This document shows positions 25,615 to 34,530 of a DNA stretch of 64,000 nt, one piece after another. Within the stretch, counting starts at the first letter, position 1. Each line of letters opens with the position of its first letter. Under the pieces are notes generated by a model. The model ran no database searches and had not been told where the DNA came from. It saw only the letters and a list, made by a program, of their open reading frames with translations. The position numbers and the translations under genes are program-made. The stretch comes from Cognatitamlana sp035818475 (GTDB lineage Bacteria > Bacteroidota > Bacteroidia > Flavobacteriales > Flavobacteriaceae): positions 62,001 through 126,000 of the forward strand of contig NZ_JAYMGV010000001.1 in the NCBI RefSeq assembly GCF_035818475.1. Reading direction: 5' to 3'.

Positions 25615-26709
25615 ATGATTGTACAAGATGTAATAGATCATTTAGAAGTGCTTGCGCCATTAGCTTATGCCGAGGATTTTGACAATGTAGGCCTTTTGGT
25701 TGGAAGCAAAAAACAAAATGTAACAGGCGTTTTGGTAACTTTAGATACCTTAGAAGCTGTAGTAGATGAAGCCATTTCTAAAAATTGTAATCTTATTGTT
25801 AGTTTTCACCCCATCATTTTTAAAGGCCTAAAAAAACTTACTGGTAAAAGCTATGTAGAGCGTGTAGTTATGAAAGCTATTAAACATGATATTGCCATTT
25901 ATAGTATGCATACAGCATTGGATAACGCTTTACAAGGTGTAAATCATATGATTTGTAGTCAACTGGAATTAACAAATAAACGTATTTTAATTCCACAAAG
26001 CGAAACCATAAAAAAACTAACTACTTATGCTCCCCAAAAAGAAGCTGAAGATTTGAGAATAGCATTATTTGCTGCAGGTGCCGGTAGTATTGGAAATTAT
26101 AACGACTGTAGCTTTAATGTAGATGGCGTTGGCACATTTAACGGCAATGAAGCTTCCAATCCCACTAAAGGAAAAAAAGGATCAATACACAAAGAAGCAG
26201 AAACAAAAATCACAGTAACTTTTTCAAAACACTTAGAAACTAATATTCTCCAAGCTTTATTTAAAAATCATTCTTATGAAGAAGTAGCGTATGAAGTAAC
26301 TACCATTGAAAATAAAAACCAAAATATTGGTATGGGAATGATAGGGGAATTAACAAAATCTATGGATGAATCAAGTTTTCTAAATTATGTAAAAAACAAA
26401 ATGAAAACGGACTGTATCAGGCATACTTCATTTTTAAATAAAAAAATAAAAAAAGTAGCGGTATTAGGAGGCTCAGGAAGTTTTGCCATTAATGCAGCAA
26501 AAGCTGCCGGTGCTGATGTTTTTATTACGGCTGACTTAAAATATCATGACTTTTTCACTGCCGAAGACAGCATTCTTTTAGCAGATATTGGACACTATGA
26601 AAGTGAACAATTCACAAAAAATCTTTTAGTAGCTTATCTTACAAAAAAAATCACTAATTTTGCAATCATTTTATCAAAGACAAATACCAATCCTGTTAAG
26701 TATTTTTAA
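25615..26709 (+). CDS. Nif3-like dinuclear metal centre protein (GTP cyclohydrolase 1 type 2 / NIF3 family)
   Basis: 364 residues. The family fold is shown by D-N-V-G-L-L-V-G near residue 27, F-H-P-I-I-F (metal histidine) near 67, Y-S-M-H-T-A-L-D-N near 99-107 and, at the C-terminus, T-A-D-L-K-Y-H-D and D-I-G-H-Y-E-S-E, which bring the second set of metal ligands. The middle insert is the CutA1-like (PII-like) domain present in longer members. Forms hexameric rings; the biological role is not established. It is followed after 3 nt by the coiled-coil gene, a pairing that is conserved in Bacteroidetes. Confidence 0.92.
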   Translation: MIVQDVIDHLEVLAPLAYAEDFDNVGLLVGSKKQNVTGVLVTLDTLEAVVDEAISKNCNLIVSFHPIIFKGLKKLTGKSYVERVVMKAIKHDIAIYSMHTALDNALQGVNHMICSQLELTNKRILIPQSETIKKLTTYAPQKEAEDLRIALFAAGAGSIGNYNDCSFNVDGVGTFNGNEASNPTKGKKGSIHKEAETKITVTFSKHLETNILQALFKNHSYEEVAYEVTTIENKNQNIGMGMIGELTKSMDESSFLNYVKNKMKTDCIRHTSFLNKKIKKVAVLGGSGSFAINAAKAAGADVFITADLKYHDFFTAEDSILLADIGHYESEQFTKNLLVAYLTKKITNFAIILSKTNTNPVKYF

Positions 26710-26712
26710 AGT

Positions 26713-27492
26713 ATGGCTAAAAAGAAAGAAGTAACTGTAGAAGAGCGCTTAAGAGCTTTATACGATTTACAACTCATAGACTCTCGTATAGATGAAATAA
26801 AAAATGTTCGTGGTGAACTTCCTTTAGAAGTTCGTGATTTAGAAGATGAAGTTGCCGGATTAAACATAAGATTAGAAAAACTCGTTGCTAAATTAGAAGT
26901 AATTGATAACGATATTGCCGGAAAGAAAAATTTGATTGAAGAGTCAAAAGCATTAATGAAAAAATATGCTGAGCAACAAAAAAATGTTAGAAATAACAGA
27001 GAATATAATTCTTTGACCAAAGAAATTGAATTTCAAGAATTAGAAATTGAATTAGCTGAAAAGCATATTAAAGAATTTAAAGCTCAAATTGAGCAGAAAA
27101 AAGAAGTGATTTCTGAAACTAAAGACCGTTTAAAAGAACGTGAAAGTCACTTAAAACATAAAAAAGGAGAGCTTGATGATATTTTAGCTGAGACTGAAAA
27201 AGAAGAACAAGCTTTATTGCAAAAATCAGAGGAATACAAACAACAAATAGAAGAACGTTTAGTTTCTGCTTATACAAGAATAAGAACTAATGTTAAAAAC
27301 GGCTTGGCTGTTGTTCCAATTGAAAGAGGCGCTTCAGGAGGTTCATTCTTCACCATTCCACCACAAGTACAGGTGGAAATTGCTTCTCGTAAAAAAGTTA
27401 TTACTGATGAGCATAGTGGAAGAATTTTGGTTGACGCTGTATTAGCAGAAGAGCAAAAAGCAAAAATGGAAAAAATGTTTTCTAAACTATAA
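26713..27492 (+). CDS. Coiled-coil protein with zinc-ribbon-like C-terminus that has lost all cysteines
   Basis: 259 residues. Residues about 10-190 are a long coiled coil (heptads rich in E, K and L). The C-terminus aligns with the C4-type zinc ribbon of the CT398/zf-RING_7 family (I-P-P-Q and H-S-G-R-I-L are recognisable), but the four cysteines are replaced: G-A-S-G-G-S stands for the first pair and D-E-H-S-G for the second. The whole protein contains no cysteine. It is cytoplasmic and 3 nt behind the Nif3-like gene. The function of the family is not known with certainty. Confidence 0.87.
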   Translation: MAKKKEVTVEERLRALYDLQLIDSRIDEIKNVRGELPLEVRDLEDEVAGLNIRLEKLVAKLEVIDNDIAGKKNLIEESKALMKKYAEQQKNVRNNREYNSLTKEIEFQELEIELAEKHIKEFKAQIEQKKEVISETKDRLKERESHLKHKKGELDDILAETEKEEQALLQKSEEYKQQIEERLVSAYTRIRTNVKNGLAVVPIERGASGGSFFTIPPQVQVEIASRKKVITDEHSGRILVDAVLAEEQKAKMEKMFSKL

Positions 27493-27511
27493 ACCCATTT
27501 TTAAAACGAAT

Positions 27512-27543
27512 AAAAAAGCCTTCAGAAAACTGAAGGCTTTTTT
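27512..27543 (+). terminator. Hairpin terminator after the coiled-coil gene
   Basis: AAAAAAGCCTTCAG, loop AAAA, CTGAAGGCTTTTTT: a strong 14-bp stem with a T run, 19 nt after the stop. Confidence 0.9.
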
Positions 27544-27618
27544 ATTATAAAATTTTCGCCCCTTATTATTAAGGTTTTGTACTTTTATTCGTCTATTGAA
27601 AAAAGAAAACAAAACACA

Positions 27619-28278
27619 ATGAAACATATACTCCCTTTATTAGTCCTGGCCTTATTTTTTAGCTGCCATAATTCTGCACAATCAAATAAAAAACAAAATG
27701 CTATTGTACAGGCTAAGCCTGTTGAGGTTCCATTAAAAAATGGCAAAGCCAAAGCCTATTTTGCCAGTGGTTGTTTTTGGTGTGTTGAAGCTATTTACGA
27801 AAGCGTAAAGGGTGTTGAGGAGTCAATTTCAGGGTATTCAGGTGGACATACAGAACATCCAACCTATGCTACTAGTAATACCGGCAGAACAGGTCACGCC
27901 GAAGCTGTAGAAATTATTTATGACCCCAAAATAGTTAGTTTTGAGACCCTGGTGGATGTTTATTTTGCATCACAAAATGTAACTCAGGTTAATGGCCAGG
28001 GGAATGATATAGGCCCTCAATATCGCTCAATAATATTCTACCAGAATGACAAGCAAAAAGAAATCATTTTAAAGAAAAAAGAAGCTCTTGCTAAAAAATT
28101 GGATGTAAAGATAGCTGCAGAAGTGTATCCGTTTCAAAAATTTTGGATCGCAGAAGAATACCATCAGAATTATGAAAAGCTTCATCCTAACAACAGCTAC
28201 ATAAGAAATGTATCCATACCAAGGTTAAACAGGTTTAAGGCTAAATTTCCAAAAGACTTATTAAAAGATAATCATTAA
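27619..28278 (+). CDS. msrA: Peptide-methionine (S)-S-oxide reductase, lipoprotein form
   Basis: 219 residues from the ATG at 27619 (an in-frame TTG 14 codons earlier precedes the signal peptide and is rejected). The N-terminus is a lipoprotein signal with lipobox L-F-F-S-C (C at about 16). The MsrA domain has the catalytic G-C-F-W-C (cysteines near residue 52), G-Y-S-G-G and the E-Y-H-Q-N-Y motif near the C-terminus. It repairs oxidised methionine, here presumably outside the cytoplasm. Only the MsrA domain is present, no fused MsrB. Convergent with the methyltransferase. Confidence 0.93.
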   Translation: MKHILPLLVLALFFSCHNSAQSNKKQNAIVQAKPVEVPLKNGKAKAYFASGCFWCVEAIYESVKGVEESISGYSGGHTEHPTYATSNTGRTGHAEAVEIIYDPKIVSFETLVDVYFASQNVTQVNGQGNDIGPQYRSIIFYQNDKQKEIILKKKEALAKKLDVKIAAEVYPFQKFWIAEEYHQNYEKLHPNNSYIRNVSIPRLNRFKAKFPKDLLKDNH

Positions 28279-28308
28279 AAAGCTTACCCTTTTAAAAACA
28301 ATTTCTTC

Positions 28309-29109
28309 TTACAACTTGGTTGCCTTTAAGGTAAAAATTAAAGGGTATAATTTATCCTTTGTTACAAACATGCCTGAATTGGTTTCCTCCAAGTCAGGCA
28401 AAACATCATAGGGGCTTTCATCATATTCTTTTAAATATTCAATATGCAGACCGGCTTCGGTAAGCGCCGTAATCACCTCCCCTAAACCGTGATTCCAGGC
28501 ATATTCCTTACTTATCATTTTTGAATTTTGATTGGCATAAGTACCTTCATATTCTTCATAAATAACCTCATCTTGCATATACCCATATTTCATAACCGGT
28601 GTATTATTCAAATAATCAAACATCCAAACAATAGGGTGAAATTCAGCCATAAAAAATGTACCATCTTTTTTTAATCTATCTGCAATCATTTTTCCCCAGG
28701 GTTTTAAATCTGGCAACCAGCCAATCACACCGTAACTGGTAAAGACTATATCAAATTGATTTTTTACATATTCAGAAGTATCTAAAACATTACAACAAAC
28801 AAATTCAGCGTCCAGCCCAAGCTCTTTATTTAATGACTTAGCCAGATTTACACCTTCATCACTTATATCTACACCCACACACTTAGCCCCCATCCTGCTC
28901 CAACTCAATGTGTCCTGTCCAAAATGACATTGTAAGTGCAATAACGATTTACCTTTTACATCAGCTAAAGCTTCTAGTTCATAAGGCATTAGTGAAGATT
29001 TTCCTTTTTTAAAACCTTCAATATTATACATAGCACTTTTAGCATGAACTTTAACCTTGTTATTCCAGGTTACTTTATTTACTTTGAAATAAGTTTTGTT
29101 TGTAGACAT
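28309..29109 (-). CDS. Class I SAM-dependent methyltransferase
   Basis: 266 residues. The Rossmann core shows motif I L-L-H-L-Q-C-H-F-G-Q (near residue 55), acidic V-G-V-D-I-S-D-E at the end of strand 2 and F-D-I-V-F-T-S-Y-G near motif IV. The variant H-x-Q-C-H-F-G-Q in motif I is typical of a group of small-molecule methyltransferases of Bacteroidetes and others. The substrate is unknown. Single gene, in opposite orientation to both neighbours. Confidence 0.87.
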   Translation of the reverse strand: MSTNKTYFKVNKVTWNNKVKVHAKSAMYNIEGFKKGKSSLMPYELEALADVKGKSLLHLQCHFGQDTLSWSRMGAKCVGVDISDEGVNLAKSLNKELGLDAEFVCCNVLDTSEYVKNQFDIVFTSYGVIGWLPDLKPWGKMIADRLKKDGTFFMAEFHPIVWMFDYLNNTPVMKYGYMQDEVIYEEYEGTYANQNSKMISKEYAWNHGLGEVITALTEAGLHIEYLKEYDESPYDVLPDLEETNSGMFVTKDKLYPLIFTLKATKL

Positions 29110-29222
29110 CTATAGATCGTATCTTGTAATAGACCTCTAAATTATAAAAAATACAATTTACATGCTATTTGTGATTATATGGTTATAAAGTTTTTGTGTA
29201 ATTTTAGACAAAAACCACCCTT

Positions 29223-32200
29223 ATGCAAAAACCTAAAACTAAGTATCTACCCGTATTATTTTTATTGTTGTTTATAACAACTTATGCTCAAAAAAATGCA
29301 ACTTCAAAGAGTCAAGACCTTACATCTGGCTTGAACTTCAGAAGTATTGGGCCTGCATTAACCTCAGGTAGAATTGCAGATATAGCCATACACCCAAAAA
29401 ACGAAAATGTACGGTATGTTGCCGTTGGTTCTGGTGGAGTCTGGAAAACCACAAATTCTGGTACTACATGGAAACCTATTTTTGATGATCAAACCAGTTA
29501 TTCTATAGGCTGTATAACTATTGATCCAAATAATTCACATACTATTTGGGTAGGTACCGGGGAAAATGTAGGTGGCAGACATGTTGGGTTTGGTGACGGT
29601 ATTTATGTAAGTTATGATGATGGCGAAACATGGAAAAATATGGGGCTTAAACATTCTGAGCATATTTCTAAAATAATAATTCACCCAGAGGATTCAAATA
29701 TAATTTGGGTAGCCGCTCAAGGTCCTCTTTGGAGTAAGGGCGGTCAACGTGGGTTATACAAAACAATAGATGGTGGAAAAACATGGAAGAAAACCTTAGG
29801 GGATAACGAATGGACAGGAGCAACAGATATAGTTATTGATCCTACAAACCCAAACCTTTTATATGCTGCTACCTGGCAACGGCATAGAACCGTAGCTGCA
29901 TATATGGGTGGAGGTCCCGGATCTGGTATTTATAAAAGTACTGATGGCGGAGATACCTGGGTAAAATTAACTAAAGGCATACCCGAATCTAATTTAGGTA
30001 AAATTGGTTTAGCCATATCTCCTTTTAATTCGGAGATTATTTATGCTGCTATTGAACTAGACAGAAGAAAAGGCGGATTATTCATGTCTGTTAATAAAGG
30101 GAATTCATGGACTAAACAATCAAATGCTATTTCAGGAGGAACAGGCCCGCATTATTATCAGGAATTATACGCTTCTCCCCATCATGATGGCAAACTATTC
30201 TTAATGAGCAATACTGTTCAAATATCTGACAATCATGGTAAAACCTTTTATAACATGAATGAAAAAGCAAAGCATGTAGATAGTCATGCTTTAGCGTTTA
30301 AAAAATCAGATCCTAATTATTTATTATTTGGCACAGACGGTGGCCTGTATGAATCCTTTGACTTAACAAAATCATGGAAGTATATTCGAAATCTTCCCGT
30401 TACCCAATATTACAAAGTGGCGGTAGATGATTCTTATCCCTTTTATAAAATTTACGGAGGCACACAAGATAATGGCTCGCATGGAGGCCCCTCCAGAACA
30501 ACTAAAAAAGAAGGCATTGTAAATTCTGATTGGTGGATTACTCTTACTGCCGATGGGCACCAGTCAGCTACCGAGCCCGGTAATCCTGATATTACCTACG
30601 GTGAATTTCAGGAAGGTGAATTATGGCGTATAGATCAAACTACCGGCGAAACCGTTTATATTCAACCACAAGCCAAAGAGGGAGAACCTTTTGAACGATT
30701 TAATTGGGATGCTCCTATATTAATAAGTCCTCATAATCCAAAACGACTATATTTTGCTTCTCAGCGTGTATGGCGGTCAGATAATCGTGGAGATTCCTGG
30801 AGTACAGTATCCAAAGACCTTACCCGTAATCAGGTTAGATTAGCACAGCCTATCATGGGACAGCAACAAAGCTGGGATAATGCCTGGGATGTATTAGCAA
30901 TGTCAAATTACAATACCATCACTTCATTAGCCGAATCACCAAAACAAGAAGGCCTATTATATGCCGGTACAGATGATGGTATCATACAAATAACTGAAAA
31001 TGGTGGTGAAACATGGAGAAAAATTGAGGTTGGCTCTATAAAAGGAATTCCTGCCACAGCATTTGTGAACGATTTACGAGCTGACTTATTCGATGCTAAT
31101 ATTGTTTATGCTGTACTTGATAATCATAAATATGGCGACTTTAAACCCTATGTGATCAAAAGTATAGATAAAGGAAAAACCTGGTCTTCAATGCAAGGAA
31201 ATCTTCCTGACAGATTAATTACATGGCGGCTTGTTCAAGATCATATTAATAGGAATTTATTTTTCATTGCTACAGAATATGGAGTATATTTTACAATTGA
31301 CAATGGCAAAAAATGGATTAAATTAACTCAAGGCATACCTACAATTGCCATTAGAGATATTACTATTCAACGCAGAGAAAGTGATTTAGTAGCTGCTTCA
31401 TTTGGCAGAGGCTTTTTTATATTTGATGACATTGAGGCTATTAGGCATTTTAATACAGCTATGTCTTCATCTGAAAGTATCCTATTCAATATTAAACCGG
31501 CATATTGGTATATAGAAAAAGGGGAAATTCATGCGCAGGGTAACGATAAATACAAAGCCCCTAACCCACCATTTGGCGCTGTATTTACTTATTATTTGCC
31601 TGAAAAGATAAAATCTCTAAAAGAACAACGTAAAGATTCTGAAAAGGAAGTGATAAAAACCAACAAGAGTATACCATTTCCTGGCTGGAACGCTTTAAAT
31701 ACCGAAGAATTACAACAAAGTCCAAGCATAATATTAACAATAAGAGATGCAAATAATAACGTGATAAACACGCTTAAAGGCTCAAACAAAAAAGGCTTTA
31801 ATCGTATAAGTTGGAATCTTGAGGTAGCTGATAAAAGCGGGGAAGCATTGAAGCCTCCTAAACCAACAGAGCAGTATTTTAATTTTAGCATTATGGCTAC
31901 TCCCGGAGATTATACTGTTGCTTTATCTAAACTGGTAGATGGTGAATTAACCGATTTAACCCAACCAAAATCATTCAAGGTTATTCCATTAAGAAAAGGA
32001 GCTTTAGAAGGCGCGTCTTACGAAGATATTATAGCTTTTAGAGAAGCCTTTCAACAATTCCAGCAAGACTTAAAATCTACCAATGTAGTTTTATCCAAAG
32101 CCCTTTTAAAAGTTGAAGCTATGAAACGTGCACTGGCTAAAGCAAAAAAGCCTTCTAATGCTTTATCTAAAGAGTTACATAACCAGAGAGAAGCACTTTT

Positions 32201-32480
32201 AAAATTACATCAATCATTAAAAGGCAGTAAGGCAAAGCATGAAATTGGAGAAAAAAATGACCCTGCCCCTAATAATGTTAATTTTATGGCCAAGGCTGCA
32301 TTAGGATCATCAACCTATGGACCAACTCAATTGCACAAAGCAACATTAAACACAGCTAATAAAAGATTAATTAAAATAAAATCTGATTTAAAAAAAATGG
32401 TAGATTCAAAAATTCCTGATCTAGAGAACAAACTAAAAGCCGTCGGTGCACCATGGACAGAAGGTATGGGCCTTGACTAA
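29223..32480 (+). CDS. Secreted sortilin/BNR-repeat beta-propeller protein (VPS10-like 'glycosyl hydrolase')
   Basis: 1085 residues. A signal peptide (about 1-22) is followed by repeated BNR/Asp-box-like blades: S-x-D-x-G-x-T-W occurs many times (for example Y-D-D-G-E-T-W, I-D-G-G-K-T-W, T-D-G-G-D-T-W and D-N-R-G-D-S-W), which define the propeller. The last 250 residues form a beta and helical C-terminal domain with many lysines, without a T9SS sorting signal. Databases call such proteins 'glycosyl hydrolase', but no catalytic residues can be named; binding or scaffolding is as likely. Single gene with a terminator behind it. Confidence 0.88.
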   Translation: MQKPKTKYLPVLFLLLFITTYAQKNATSKSQDLTSGLNFRSIGPALTSGRIADIAIHPKNENVRYVAVGSGGVWKTTNSGTTWKPIFDDQTSYSIGCITIDPNNSHTIWVGTGENVGGRHVGFGDGIYVSYDDGETWKNMGLKHSEHISKIIIHPEDSNIIWVAAQGPLWSKGGQRGLYKTIDGGKTWKKTLGDNEWTGATDIVIDPTNPNLLYAATWQRHRTVAAYMGGGPGSGIYKSTDGGDTWVKLTKGIPESNLGKIGLAISPFNSEIIYAAIELDRRKGGLFMSVNKGNSWTKQSNAISGGTGPHYYQELYASPHHDGKLFLMSNTVQISDNHGKTFYNMNEKAKHVDSHALAFKKSDPNYLLFGTDGGLYESFDLTKSWKYIRNLPVTQYYKVAVDDSYPFYKIYGGTQDNGSHGGPSRTTKKEGIVNSDWWITLTADGHQSATEPGNPDITYGEFQEGELWRIDQTTGETVYIQPQAKEGEPFERFNWDAPILISPHNPKRLYFASQRVWRSDNRGDSWSTVSKDLTRNQVRLAQPIMGQQQSWDNAWDVLAMSNYNTITSLAESPKQEGLLYAGTDDGIIQITENGGETWRKIEVGSIKGIPATAFVNDLRADLFDANIVYAVLDNHKYGDFKPYVIKSIDKGKTWSSMQGNLPDRLITWRLVQDHINRNLFFIATEYGVYFTIDNGKKWIKLTQGIPTIAIRDITIQRRESDLVAASFGRGFFIFDDIEAIRHFNTAMSSSESILFNIKPAYWYIEKGEIHAQGNDKYKAPNPPFGAVFTYYLPEKIKSLKEQRKDSEKEVIKTNKSIPFPGWNALNTEELQQSPSIILTIRDANNNVINTLKGSNKKGFNRISWNLEVADKSGEALKPPKPTEQYFNFSIMATPGDYTVALSKLVDGELTDLTQPKSFKVIPLRKGALEGASYEDIIAFREAFQQFQQDLKSTNVVLSKALLKVEAMKRALAKAKKPSNALSKELHNQREALLKLHQSLKGSKAKHEIGEKNDPAPNNVNFMAKAALGSSTYGPTQLHKATLNTANKRLIKIKSDLKKMVDSKIPDLENKLKAVGAPWTEGMGLD

Positions 32481-32582
32481 TAAATTATTTTTTTATTAAG
32501 CCGTAATTAAAGCATCTAACCTACGACTTATTACGTATATAAAGTATAAATAGTTTTTTCCGCATTTGCGTCTATATATATT

Positions 32583-32613
32583 AAAGCGCTTAAATCATTG
32601 GTTTAAGCGCTTT
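32583..32613. terminator. Bidirectional terminator between the BNR and CDGSH genes
   Basis: AAAGCGCTTAAA and TTTAAGCGCTTT arms (12 bp, perfect) around a 7-nt loop, between convergent genes. Confidence 0.8.
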
Positions 32614-32625
32614 GTCATTTTTGTA

Positions 32626-33045
32626 TTAATCCTTAAATTCAGATTTCACATGAGATCCGTCACAATAGGGTTTATTGTCTGAGGCCCCGCATCTACAAAA
32701 TGCAGTTGTTTTATTTTTAGTTTCGGAAATACCATCCTTATTAACCACTTTGAGTGTGCCATAAACTAATAAAGGACCGTTTTCCAAGACTTCAACTTTA
32801 GTTTCCAAAACTTCAGTCGTTTTATCGCCCTCTGCATTCATGTAAAAACTTAACGCACCCGAAGGGCAATGCTTTACCTGATTGATTAATGCTTCTGTTT
32901 CTGCCTTATCAATATTTATCCATGGTCTTTCCTTGGGACGAAACACATTTGGAAGTCCCTTTACGCAAATTGCAGAATGAATACAGGCCTCAGCCTTCCA
33001 CACAATAGTAACCTCTCCATTTGTATATTCTTTTACCCTGGCCAT
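32626..33045 (-). CDS. Fused ferredoxin-like (Fer4_19/YjdI) and CDGSH iron-sulphur protein
   Basis: 139 residues. The N-terminal 70 residues are a Fer4_19 domain (C-I-H-S-A-I-C and later H-C-P-S-G-A-L), which resembles a single iron-sulphur site. The C-terminal 40 residues are a CDGSH domain: C-R-C-G-A-S-D-N-K-P-Y-C-D-G-S-H, with the C-x-C-x8-C-x3-H ligand set of a [2Fe-2S] cluster. Both domains occur together in many bacteria. No redox partner lies next to it. It is divergent from kynU, separated by about 116 nt. Confidence 0.9.
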   Translation of the reverse strand: MARVKEYTNGEVTIVWKAEACIHSAICVKGLPNVFRPKERPWINIDKAETEALINQVKHCPSGALSFYMNAEGDKTTEVLETKVEVLENGPLLVYGTLKVVNKDGISETKNKTTAFCRCGASDNKPYCDGSHVKSEFKD

Positions 33046-33129
33046 AATGTATTGTTTTTCTTAAATATACGAAAAAAACAATGGATATCAATCTTCCTTT
33101 TTTGCTTCCATTTCTTAAGTTTTAATTCT

Positions 33130-33137
33130 TATTTTTG
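33130..33137 (+). promoter_or_regulatory. -7 element (TATTTTTG) upstream of kynU
   Basis: TAnnTTTG match in the divergent gap. A TTG at 33135, the farthest upstream start in this frame, is part of the element. That favours the later TTG at 33162 as the start of KynU. The TTTG at 33101 is 25 nt away, a little outside the usual spacing. Confidence 0.4.
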
Positions 33138-33161
33138 TTAGAAACCCAAAACAAAAATATC

Positions 33162-34430
33162 TTGTCCAACTACAAATCAGGCCTTGAATATGCTTTAGAG
33201 CAAGATCAAAACGACGAATTACAATCTTATAGGAATCGATTTTATATTCCAAAAGACCAAAATGGGAGTGATTGTATTTATATGACAGGTAACTCACTTG
33301 GCCTTCAGCCAAAACAGACATCTGCTTATGTTAATCAGGAATTGGAAGATTGGGCAAACCTGGGTGTTGAAGGACATTTTGAAGCAAAAACCCCATGGAT
33401 GCCATATCATGAGTATCTAGCCAAAAGTATGGCTGAAGTAGTAGGTGCAAAACCCATTGAAGTTGTGGTCATGAATACTTTGACTGCCAACCTGCATTTT
33501 ATGATGGTATCTTTTTACAAGCCCACAAAAACACGCTATAAAATACTTATTGAAAGTGATGCTTTTCCTTCAGATAAATATGCTGTTGAATCTCAGTTAC
33601 GCCATCATGGGTTTGATGATAAAGAAGGGCTTATTTTATGGGAGCCCAGAAACGGTGAGGAACTGCTACGCTATGAAGATCTTGAAGCTATTTTAGATGA
33701 GCAAGGAAACCAAATTGCCCTGATCATGATTGGAGGTATTAACTATTACACGGGACAATTTTTTGATTTAAAACGTATCACCCAACTAGGGCACCAGTAT
33801 GGTTGTACTGTTGGTTTTGATTGTGCACACGGGGCCGGTAATGTAGCACTCAATCTTCATGACTCGGGTGCCGATTTTGCTGTTTGGTGTACTTATAAAT
33901 ATTTAAACTCTGGACCGGGAAGTTTAGCAGGATGTTTTGTTCATGAAAGACATGCTTATAATAAAGACCTGAATCGGTTTACCGGCTGGTGGAGTCATAA
34001 TAAAGACACCAGGTTTAATATGCGTTATGAATTTGACCAATTACCGGGTGCTGAAGGCTGGCAATTGAGTAATCCGCCAATATTGTCTATGGCAGCAGTT
34101 AAAGCTTCATTAGACATGTTTAGTGAAGTTGGTATAGATATGCTTATTGCAAAATCGAAGAAACTAACCGGATATTTTGAATTTTTACTGAAAGGTTTGG
34201 GTGAAGAAAAAATCAGAATCATTACACCCAGCAATCCCGATGAACGCGGTTGCCAGTTATCCATTCAAGTGAAGCATGCCAATAAAACACTCCATAATAA
34301 ATTAACAGAAACCGGAGTCATTAGTGATTGGAGAGAACCGGATGTAATACGATGTGCCCCGGTACCATTTTATAATTCTTTTGAAGATGTTTATAAATTG
34401 GTAGAACGTTTGAAAACCATATTAAATTGA
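33162..34430 (+). CDS. kynU: Kynureninase
   Basis: PLP enzyme that cleaves kynurenine (or 3-hydroxykynurenine) to anthranilate (or 3-hydroxyanthranilate) and alanine. 422 residues from the TTG at 33162; the frame is open further to a TTG at 33135 that overlaps a promoter-like element. Features are M-T-G-N-S-L-G-L-Q-P, F-D-C-A-H-G-A-G-N (PLP aspartate), the PLP lysine K246 in C-T-Y-K-Y-L-N-S-G-P-G, and R-F-T-G-W-W. It opens a seven-gene catabolic cluster. The exact start is uncertain. Confidence 0.95.
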   Translation: MSNYKSGLEYALEQDQNDELQSYRNRFYIPKDQNGSDCIYMTGNSLGLQPKQTSAYVNQELEDWANLGVEGHFEAKTPWMPYHEYLAKSMAEVVGAKPIEVVVMNTLTANLHFMMVSFYKPTKTRYKILIESDAFPSDKYAVESQLRHHGFDDKEGLILWEPRNGEELLRYEDLEAILDEQGNQIALIMIGGINYYTGQFFDLKRITQLGHQYGCTVGFDCAHGAGNVALNLHDSGADFAVWCTYKYLNSGPGSLAGCFVHERHAYNKDLNRFTGWWSHNKDTRFNMRYEFDQLPGAEGWQLSNPPILSMAAVKASLDMFSEVGIDMLIAKSKKLTGYFEFLLKGLGEEKIRIITPSNPDERGCQLSIQVKHANKTLHNKLTETGVISDWREPDVIRCAPVPFYNSFEDVYKLVERLKTILN

Positions 34431-34530
34431 CCTATTATATGGCATATTCCAGAGGGTTTGTAATTATAAGACAAAATAAACAGATTAAATAAAATAAATG
34501 AAATCCTAAAACGAGTTAAGGCTAACAAAA

